This document shows positions 25,779 through 31,824 of a stretch of 64,000 nt of DNA, one piece after another (the first letter of the stretch is position 1; the number at the start of each line of letters is the position of its first letter). A program made the translations under genes and the position numbers. Where the stretch lies: the NCBI GenBank assembly GCA_025758045.1, contig CP107208.1, forward strand, positions 1,736,001-1,800,000, given 5' to 3'. The stretch is from Oscillospiraceae bacterium (GTDB lineage Bacteria; Bacillota; Clostridia; Oscillospirales; Ruminococcaceae). The notes under the pieces are model-generated. The model made no database searches and was not told where the DNA came from. It saw only the letters and a list, made by a program, of their open reading frames with translations.

Positions 25779-26708
25779 ATGCAGAAAATTTCTTTTGTGA
25801 TCCCGTGCTACCGCTCGGAGCATACGCTGGCGGCAGTGCATGAGGAACTGACGGCGACGATGCAGACTTTGCCCCAGTATGACTACGAGGTCGTGCTGAT
25901 CAACGACTGCTCGCCCGATGACACCATCGGCACCATCCGCAGGCTGGTGGCGGCAGACGCCCATGTACAGGGCGTGGATCTGGCGAAAAACTTCGGCCAG
26001 CACGCCGCGTTGATGGCTGGTTTCCACCAGTGTACCGGCGATATTATCGTCTGTCTGGACGATGACGGCCAGACCCCCGCCAATGAGGTGGGCAAGCTGC
26101 TGGACAAGATCAACGAAGGTTACGACGTCGTTTACGCCAGCTACGATAACAAGCGCCAGGCAGGCTGGCGCAATCTGGGCAGCTGGGTCAACAGCAAAAT
26201 GACTGAGGTCATGTTGGGCAAGCCGCCGGAGCTGGTGGTCAACAGCTACTTTGCCGCCCGGCGGTTCATCGTGGACGAAATGCTGCGGTACGAGCATTGC
26301 TACCCCTACGTCATCGGCCTGGTGCTGCGCTCCACCAAGCGCATTGCCAATGTGTCGGTGCATCACCGCGCACGGGAGGAGGGACGCTCCGGCTACACCA
26401 TCAGCAAGCTGCTGAATCTTTGGATGAACGGTTTTACGTCCTTTTCTGTCAAGCCGCTGCGCCTGGCCACCTACGCAGGCACGGTGTTTGCGGGCTTTGG
26501 TTTTTTGTATCTGATCTACATCATCATCGACCACTTCGTCCGCGGCGCCGCCCCCATGGGCTGGGCGTCCACCACGGCGCTGCTGCTGTTGTTGGGCGGC
26601 ATGATCCTGCTGGTGCTGGGCCTGATCGGCGAGTACGTCGGCCGCATCTACATGTGTGCCAACGCCGCCCCGCAGTATGTGGCAAGGGAGTATATCAAGC
26701 ATGAGTGA
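25779..26708 (+). CDS. Polyprenyl-phosphate glycosyltransferase (GT2, ArnC/GtrB-like)
   Basis: The protein has 309 residues. The GT2 catalytic domain is seen as SFVIPCYRSE, LINDCSPDDT, KNFGQHAALMAG and CLDDDGQTP (DDD metal site), followed by two C-terminal membrane helices (about 232-255 and 265-290) as in ArnC, GtrB and DPM-type enzymes. These load a sugar from a nucleotide donor onto undecaprenyl phosphate at the inner face. The adjacent ArnE/ArnF-like pair would flip the product. Confidence 0.9.
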   Translation: MQKISFVIPCYRSEHTLAAVHEELTATMQTLPQYDYEVVLINDCSPDDTIGTIRRLVAADAHVQGVDLAKNFGQHAALMAGFHQCTGDIIVCLDDDGQTPANEVGKLLDKINEGYDVVYASYDNKRQAGWRNLGSWVNSKMTEVMLGKPPELVVNSYFAARRFIVDEMLRYEHCYPYVIGLVLRSTKRIANVSVHHRAREEGRSGYTISKLLNLWMNGFTSFSVKPLRLATYAGTVFAGFGFLYLIYIIIDHFVRGAAPMGWASTTALLLLLGGMILLVLGLIGEYVGRIYMCANAAPQYVAREYIKHE

Positions 26709-27139
26709 GCCAACAACTGCCAGAAAATATTACGTAGGGCTGGATTTTTGAAGGCTTTTGCCGCAATCTTCATCGTGCTACACCATTACCAGCAGTACAC
26801 CGGCACCTACTAGGAGGACTCCTTCAACTTTTTTCCGCTGATGGATTCCCAGCTGCATGTGGGCTACTTGACGATTCTGTATTTCATGATCTCCGGCTTT
26901 TTTGCCGAGAGCCAGGAATTGCGCGAGGATGCCAGAGGTCAGTTTAAATCCCTGCCGGGTAAGTTCTGGCATAAATGCCTGCGCATCTACCCGGTGGCGA
27001 TCGTGGCCTGCGGGCGGCGGTGTTCGTGGTCGTTGTGGAGCTACTGGCCATCCCGTTGTATCTGTTTGTGGAAAAGCCGCTGGCTAAGTACATGAAAAAA
27101 TATGAGTGGCAAAATCTGCGTCCTGTGGATCCGCTGTGA
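26701..27139 (+). pseudogene. Decayed acyltransferase-3 (OafA/YrhL-like) remnant
   Basis: Starting at ATG 26701 (overlapping the GT2 stop) the frame reads KYYVGLDF and then hits TGA at 26749-26751. One base lost from a T-run there explains it, since the shifted frame continues KAFAAIFIVLHHYQQYTGTY, a typical acyltransferase-3 opening. A TAG follows in that frame where CAG is likely ancestral. The N-terminal part runs to KCLRIYPVAIVA and then jumps, in another frame, to a C-terminal stretch (PLYLFVEKPLAKYM). About two thirds of the usual 350 residues are missing. It probably once acylated the glycan made by this operon. Confidence 0.85.
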
Positions 27140-27172
27140 TGCCATATCCGATAAAAAGTAAGGAGGGCTACC

Positions 27173-27535
27173 ATGCGCAACAGCGCTAAATGGTTCCTGT
27201 TGCTGCACTTGATTTTGGGGGTGTATGCCAGCAGCAGCGTGTGCAGCAAATTGGCGGCGCAGCAGCCGTTTTTGAGCGTGGGATTTATCCTGCTGTACGG
27301 CGGCATGCTGGCGGCGCTGGTGGTGTATGCCTTTGGCTGGCAGCAGGTCATCAAGCACCTGCCGCTGACCACCGCCTACGCCAATAAGGCCATCACCGTG
27401 GTGTGGGGGATCCTGCTGGGCTTTTTGCTGTTTGGGGAAAGCATCACCCTGCGCCAGTTTATCGGTGCAGCGGTTATTATTGTGGGCATCGTGCTGTTTG
27501 TGCGGGCCGACAACGAAGGGGAGGGCGGCCAATGA
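27173..27535 (+). CDS. EamA/SMR-type half transporter (ArnE-like)
   Basis: The protein has 120 residues with four membrane helices (about 7-25, 33-55, 65-85, 90-110). The motif TTAYANKAITVVWGILLGFLL resembles the conserved stretch of EamA/SMR proteins. AAGGAGGG lies upstream. It overlaps the next gene by four bases; the pair resembles ArnE/ArnF, the heterodimer that flips undecaprenyl-phosphate sugars, and lies next to an ArnC-like GT2. Confidence 0.8.
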   Translation: MRNSAKWFLLLHLILGVYASSSVCSKLAAQQPFLSVGFILLYGGMLAALVVYAFGWQQVIKHLPLTTAYANKAITVVWGILLGFLLFGESITLRQFIGAAVIIVGIVLFVRADNEGEGGQ

Positions 27536-27879
27536 ACCAGGCACAGCTGCCCTACGTGGTACTTTATCTGCTCAGCACCTTTTTGGCGTCGGTGTCTCAG
27601 GTGCTGCTGAAAAAAGCCGCCCTGCGGGAGCATAAGTCCCTGCTGGCAGAGTACACCGATTGGCGCGTGGTCCTGGGCTACGGCCTGTTTGTGGGCTGCT
27701 CGCTGCTGACGATGCTGGCCTACAAGGGCGTGCCGCTGAACGTCGGCCCCGTGCTGGAGGCCACCGGCTATATTTATGTGACCTTCTTTGGCGTGGTGAT
27801 CTTCCATGAGAAGATGAACCCTAAAAAGATCGGCGCGCTGGTGCTGATTATTCTGGGCATTTTGATTTATGCATTATAG
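27532..27879 (+). CDS. EamA/SMR-type half transporter (ArnF-like)
   Basis: The protein has 115 residues with four membrane helices and the sequence LNVGPVLEATGYIYVTFFGV with FHEKMNPKKIGALVLIILGI, the EamA end motif. It starts inside the stop of its partner (ATGA). The expected role is the second half of a lipid-linked sugar flippase; multidrug export is an alternative for this fold but less likely here. Confidence 0.8.
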   Translation: MNQAQLPYVVLYLLSTFLASVSQVLLKKAALREHKSLLAEYTDWRVVLGYGLFVGCSLLTMLAYKGVPLNVGPVLEATGYIYVTFFGVVIFHEKMNPKKIGALVLIILGILIYAL

Positions 27880-27889
27880 CGCAAAAAAT

Positions 27890-27925
27890 AAAAGTCTGCA
27901 CGGCGTTAAAACCGTGCAGACTTTT
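27890..27925. terminator. Bidirectional terminator after the glycan operon
   Basis: AAAAGTCTGCACGG (27890-27903) is perfectly complementary to 27912-27925 across an 8-base loop, with A and T runs at the two ends, so it can work for both the flippase operon and the convergent PAP2 gene. Confidence 0.9.
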
Positions 27926-27938
27926 ATCTTTATAAGCG

Positions 27939-27960
27939 GCCTCCTCTGTGAGAGGGAGGC
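27939..27960. repeat. Dispersed palindromic repeat R2, short copy
   Basis: GCCTCCTCT and AGAGGGAGGC pair across GTG. It matches the ends of the longer R2 copies listed elsewhere. Confidence 0.6.
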
Positions 27961-27971
27961 TCAAGAAGTAG

Positions 27972-28649
27972 TTACAACCATTCGGGCTGGCGTTCACGGC
28001 GGTTGCGGCGGCTGGGCTGAGGATTGCGCTGCACCTCGGTGGCAATGGCATCCAGGGCAAAAGCCAGCAGCATGCCAAACACCACATCAATGACGCTGTG
28101 CTGTTTCAACAACATGGTGGAAAGTGCGATGGACACGCACAGCACGGCGGCTGCGGGGCGCATCCAACGCAGGCGCGGGGCATCGAAGCAGCGGGTGCGG
28201 TAGTAAGCCAGCATCAGCGTGACCGAGTTGAACACATGAATCGACGGGCAGACGTTCATCGGCGTATCGGTGCGATACAGCGACTGCACCGCTTTGGCAA
28301 AGATGTCATTGCCGGGTACGTAACGGGGGCGCAGGGCCAGGCCGTTGGGTACGATAGCGTAAAACAGGAGCGCCATCGTCATGCCGGCAAACAGCGGCAG
28401 ACATAACCGCCAGAAGTCCGACCGTTCCCCTTTATACAGGATGAAAAAGAGGGTAAACGGGATCCACGGAAACCACAGCGAATAGGGGATGATCGCGTAC
28501 TTGCAGAACGGGATCAGATCATCCAGCCGACAGTGAACCCACAGATCGGGGGTCTGGATCGTGCGCTCCAGCAGGGCGAAGAAGGTTAAGTAAAACAATG
28601 CGTACAGCCCCATAAAGTAGATGGGGTGACGCGCACACCAGTTGCGCAT
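27972..28649 (-). CDS. PAP2-superfamily membrane phosphatase
   Basis: The protein has 225 residues with about six membrane helices. Catalytic motifs are CPSIHVFNS and KQHSVIDVVFG, fitting PAP2 motifs 2 and 3; an acidic-phosphatase KxxxxxxRP motif 1 is less clear (ALRPRYV). It may recycle polyprenyl pyrophosphate or act in lipid turnover. ATG 28647-28649 follows AAAGGAG; a longer start is unsupported. Adjacent to the glycan operon but on the other strand. Confidence 0.85.
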   Translation of the reverse strand: MRNWCARHPIYFMGLYALFYLTFFALLERTIQTPDLWVHCRLDDLIPFCKYAIIPYSLWFPWIPFTLFFILYKGERSDFWRLCLPLFAGMTMALLFYAIVPNGLALRPRYVPGNDIFAKAVQSLYRTDTPMNVCPSIHVFNSVTLMLAYYRTRCFDAPRLRWMRPAAAVLCVSIALSTMLLKQHSVIDVVFGMLLAFALDAIATEVQRNPQPSRRNRRERQPEWL

Positions 28650-28708
28650 AGAAAACTCCTTTGGAACACCGCAGGGCAAAGGCCTTTCCGCGGATTCTAT
28701 GATATAGC

Positions 28709-28738
28709 ATTATACGCCGGGAAACCCGGCGAAAACAA
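28709..28738 (-). promoter_or_regulatory. PAP2 gene promoter with palindromic spacer
   Basis: On the minus strand TTGTTT (28733-28738) and TATAAT (28709-28714) are 18 bases apart. Seventeen of those spacer bases (28715-28731) are the perfect palindrome CGCCGGG-AAA-CCCGGCG, a strong candidate operator. Confidence 0.65.
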
Positions 28739-28906
28739 GACAAAAACACACCAAGAAACTCTCGACATTCGCAGGGGAATTTGTGTGGTTTTTCGCTTGC
28801 TTTACAGGGCAGTATTTCAGAAGCTTCTATAGTTATAAACGACGGATGTGTCAGAATTGTTGCAGGAAGAGGGAAATTTTTTTAAATTTTTTGCGGGAAA
28901 TGAAAA

Positions 28907-29029
28907 GGCCCCCTTGTGTAAAGGGGGCAGAATGCCGTTTGTGCGGCCCCCTCTGGGTGGGGGGCTCCCCTTCTGGCACTTCGTGCTATCTCCCCCCGTG
29001 CCGGAGGAGTCTGTCTCGCAGAGGGAGGC
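28907..29029. repeat. Dispersed palindromic repeat R2, long copy
   Basis: It begins GGCCCCCTTGTGTAAAGGGG and ends GTCTCGCAGAGGGAGGC, with inner GC palindromes. It occupies most of the gap between the PAP2 promoter and the pyrG stop; the rest of 28739-28906 holds no gene. Confidence 0.75.
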
Positions 29030-29043
29030 GTTAAAGGTTGTGC

Positions 29044-30690
29044 TTATTCCCCAATCGAAGCCGGATGGTCGGTGGGGGTATGCTCGTTCTGGTACTTCAG
29101 GGAAGCGGCAATGAAACCCTTGAACAGCGGGTGAGCGCGGTTCGGGCGGCTCTTGAACTCGGGGTGGAACTGGGCGCCCAGGTGGAAGTCCCGGCCCGGA
29201 ATCTCCACAGCTTCTACCAGGCGGCCGTCGGGGCTGGTGCCGGCAATGACCAGGCCCTTCTCCTCGAACTCGGCGCGGAACTCGTTGTTGAATTCATAGC
29301 GGTGGCGGTGGCGCTCGTCGATCTCCAGCGTGCCGTAGCACTCGGCCATCTTGGTGCCGGGGGTGATGGTGCAAGGGTACTTGCCCAGGCGCATCGTGCC
29401 GCCCTTGGTTTCCACGCCCTGCTGGTCCGGCATCAGGTCAATTACATTGTGCTGGCCCTCGGGGGCAAACTCGCTGGAGTTGGCATCGGCGTAGCCCAGC
29501 ACGTTGCGGGCGTACTCCATCACCATGATCTGCATGCCCAGGCAGATGCCAAAGTAGGGCATACGGTTCTCACGGGCGTACTGGGCGGCCTGGATCATAC
29601 CCTCGATGCCGCGGTCACCGAAGCCGCCGGGCACGATGATGCCGTCCACATCGGCAAATTCTTCGGCGCAGCGGTCCTGGTCCACCAGAGTCTCGCTGTC
29701 CACCCACTTGATCTCGACCTTGCTCTCGTTCTCGAAACCGGCGTGGTACAGGCTCTCCATCACGCTCAGGTAGGCATCGTGCAGCTTAACGTACTTGCCC
29801 ACCAGGGCAACCTTGCAGTTGCGGCTGCGGGTGGCAATGCGGCTGATCAGTTCCTTCCACTCGGTCAGGTCTGTGGGCGGGGTCTGCAGGTGCAGCTGGC
29901 GGGCCACCACATTGGTCAGGCCGGCGGCCTCCAGCATCAGCGGGCATTCGTACAGGCTGGGCATGGTCAGGTTCTCAATAACGCAGTCCGGGCGGACATT
30001 GCAGAACATGCTGATCTTGCGCTTGATGTCGCTGCCAACAGGGCCGTCGGCACGCAGCACGATGACGTTGGGGGCGATACCCATGCCCTGCAGCTCCTTG
30101 CAGGAGTGCTGAGCCGGCTTGGACTTGTACTCGTCGGAACCGGAAATATAGGGAACCAGCACCACGTGGATGTAGCAGCAGTTCTCGGGACCCTGCTCAA
30201 TGCCCACCTGGCGGATGGCCTCCAGGAAGGGCTGGCTCTCGATGTCGCCGGTGGTGCCGCCGATCTCGGTGATGACAACGTCGGCCTCGGTGCTCTTGGC
30301 CAGGTTGTAGATGTAGCTCTTGATCTCGTTGGTAATGTGGGGGATGATCTGGACAGTCTGGCCCAGGTAGGCACCCTGGCGCTCTTTGTTCAGCACATTC
30401 CAGTAGACCTTGCCGGTAGTCAGGTTGGAGTATTTGTTCAGGTTTTCATCGGTAAAACGCTCGTAATGGCCCAGGTCCAGGTCGGTCTCGGTGCCGTCGT
30501 CAGTCACAAAGACCTCGCCGTGCTGCAGCGGGCTCATCGTGCCGGGATCCACGTTGATATACGGATCCAGCTTCTGGCTTGCCACTTTCAGGCCGCGGGT
30601 CTTCAGCAGGCGGCCCAGGCTGGCGGCGGTAATGCCCTTGCCCAACCCGGAAACGACGCCGCCGGTAACAAAAATATACTTCGTTGCCAT
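29044..30690 (-). CDS. pyrG: CTP synthase
   Basis: The protein has 548 residues, full length. It makes CTP from UTP, ATP and glutamine in the cytoplasm. The N-terminal synthase domain begins KYIFVTGGVVSGLGKGI, with SQKLDPYINVDPGTMSP and VITEIGGTTGDIES. The C-terminal class I glutaminase has PYFGICLGMQ (nucleophile Cys) and the His/Glu end GAQFHPEFKSRP. GGGAGGA precedes ATG 30688-30690. A structured leader derived from a repeat lies upstream. Confidence 0.98.
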   Translation of the reverse strand: MATKYIFVTGGVVSGLGKGITAASLGRLLKTRGLKVASQKLDPYINVDPGTMSPLQHGEVFVTDDGTETDLDLGHYERFTDENLNKYSNLTTGKVYWNVLNKERQGAYLGQTVQIIPHITNEIKSYIYNLAKSTEADVVITEIGGTTGDIESQPFLEAIRQVGIEQGPENCCYIHVVLVPYISGSDEYKSKPAQHSCKELQGMGIAPNVIVLRADGPVGSDIKRKISMFCNVRPDCVIENLTMPSLYECPLMLEAAGLTNVVARQLHLQTPPTDLTEWKELISRIATRSRNCKVALVGKYVKLHDAYLSVMESLYHAGFENESKVEIKWVDSETLVDQDRCAEEFADVDGIIVPGGFGDRGIEGMIQAAQYARENRMPYFGICLGMQIMVMEYARNVLGYADANSSEFAPEGQHNVIDLMPDQQGVETKGGTMRLGKYPCTITPGTKMAECYGTLEIDERHRHRYEFNNEFRAEFEEKGLVIAGTSPDGRLVEAVEIPGRDFHLGAQFHPEFKSRPNRAHPLFKGFIAASLKYQNEHTPTDHPASIGE

Positions 30691-30715
30691 GATACATCCT
30701 CCCTCTACACATAAA

Positions 30716-30769
30716 GACAATGCCGCACAATCCTTAGCGCCGAGACGGCGGGAATTGTGCGGCGCTGAT
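30716..30769. repeat. Shortened MITE-like palindrome in the pyrG leader
   Basis: GACAATGCCGCACAATCC resembles the terminal repeat of the 172-bp MITE (GGCAATACCGCACAATTC), and the far side GGAATTGTGCGG matches the other end. The 10-bp arms GCCGCACAAT and ATTGTGCGGC pair perfectly, with a second inner GCC/GGC stem. It is transcribed in the pyrG 5' leader. Confidence 0.6.
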
Positions 30770-30787
30770 TACAACAATAATCAACTT

Positions 30788-30817
30788 ATTATACGCTTGT
30801 CAGATGCCGGATTGCAA
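30788..30817 (-). promoter_or_regulatory. pyrG promoter
   Basis: On the minus strand TTGCAA (30812-30817) and TATAAT (30788-30793) are 18 bases apart. The start would fall near 30781, giving a leader of about 90 bases. The start region does not show the GGGC used for pyrG control in Bacillus. Confidence 0.65.
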
Positions 30818-30835
30818 TAGGAAAGCGCCAACTTT

Positions 30836-31360
30836 TTAATTTCCTAATTTTGTAAAGTCTGCGCTCTCCAGCAGGGCGGTGTAGCGCCGCACCTGGCGGC
30901 AGATCTCCGCCGCCAATACCTGCATATCCAGCGGTTTGCCTACGTGGGAGTTCATGCCCGCTTCCAGGCAGGCTTTCACGTCGTCGGCAAAAACGTTGGC
31001 GGTCATGGCGATAATGGGGATGCCGCTCTCCGGCGGGCAATGCTCGAAGGCGCGGATGGCGCGGGTGGCCTCCAGGCCGTTCATCTCGGGCATCATCACG
31101 TCCATTAGCACGGCGTCAAAGGTGCCCTGGGGCGCGTTCTGGAACAACTCCACAGCCTCGCGGCCGTTCTCGGCGGTGGTGATGGCGGCACCCTGTTCTT
31201 CCAGCAGGGTCACGGCGATCTCCCGGTTCAGCTCGTTGTCCTCGGCCATCAGCAGGTGCAGGCCAAGGGCAGGGGAGAGGAACAGGCCGCCCAGCAGCAA
31301 CAGCGCCGCCGCCAGGGCCAGGACCAGGTGCAGAAGGCAGGGACGTTCTGCGGCATTCAT
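30836..31360 (-). CDS. Membrane-anchored response-regulator receiver protein
   Basis: The protein has 174 residues. One hydrophobic helix (about 9-33) leads directly into a receiver domain: acidic pair E40-D41, phosphoacceptor D87 in VLMDVMMPEMNG, MTAN switch residue and HVGKP lysine. There is no output domain. Receivers joined to a membrane helix are usually the tail of hybrid kinases, so this may be a remnant of one, or a membrane phosphate sink working with the Hpt protein encoded next to it. Confidence 0.8.
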   Translation of the reverse strand: MNAAERPCLLHLVLALAAALLLLGGLFLSPALGLHLLMAEDNELNREIAVTLLEEQGAAITTAENGREAVELFQNAPQGTFDAVLMDVMMPEMNGLEATRAIRAFEHCPPESGIPIIAMTANVFADDVKACLEAGMNSHVGKPLDMQVLAAEICRQVRRYTALLESADFTKLGN

Positions 31361-31388
31361 CGTGGCAACACTCCTGACAGAGAGGAAT

Positions 31389-31433
31389 GGCCCCCTCTGG
31401 GAGGGAGGCTCCCGCGAAGCGACAGAGGAGCCT
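31389..31433. repeat. Dispersed palindromic repeat R2, copy
   Basis: GGCCCCCTCTGGGAGGGAGG is followed by CTCCCGCGAAGC and ACAGAGGAGCC. It sits between the receiver and Hpt genes. Confidence 0.7.
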
Positions 31434-31442
31434 TATAGGTGC

Positions 31443-31787
31443 TTACAGTTCTTGGATCGCTGCCAACACCTGGGCATGGGCCTCCTCTACGGGAGGCCAC
31501 AGGGCAGGGTCGGTCAGGGGCTTGGAGCCGCGCACAGCCTCGCACAGGGCCGAGGATACCTGATACAGATGCTCCATCCCCAAATTCTGGGCCACGCCCT
31601 TCAGCGTGTGGGAAGCCCGGAACGCGGTCTCCCAATCCTGGGCGGCCAGGGCGTCTTTCAGCTGGCCAAAGCTGGGGTCGTTGGGGTACTTCAGCACAAA
31701 CTTGCGCACGAGGGCTTCGCTGGGGATGCGGCGGAGAGTGTCATCGTAATTGCCGCCAATGCGGGTGTAAAATTCCTGCAGGGTCAT
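31443..31787 (-). CDS. Hpt-domain phosphotransfer protein
   Basis: The protein has 114 residues. The histidine is H60 in AFRASHTLKGVAQNLG, the Hpt signature. Such proteins shuttle phosphate between receivers. The neighbours on the same strand are a membrane receiver and a REC/HD-GYP/GGDEF protein; no histidine kinase is in the window, so the phosphate source must lie elsewhere. Confidence 0.88.
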   Translation of the reverse strand: MTLQEFYTRIGGNYDDTLRRIPSEALVRKFVLKYPNDPSFGQLKDALAAQDWETAFRASHTLKGVAQNLGMEHLYQVSSALCEAVRGSKPLTDPALWPPVEEAHAQVLAAIQEL

Positions 31788-31824
31788 GATCGTGAATACT
31801 CCTTTTAAACTTCCTTATTCTACA

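Noticed and set aside
29038..30714. 558-codon plus-strand frame opposite pyrG
   Set aside because: It is a shadow of the GC-rich pyrG gene: low-complexity Ala/Gly/Leu/Val/Gln/His content, no ribosome site and no recognisable domain.
30694..30790. Bacillus-type pyrG control by reiterative transcription
   Set aside because: The predicted start region lacks the GGGC needed for that mechanism.
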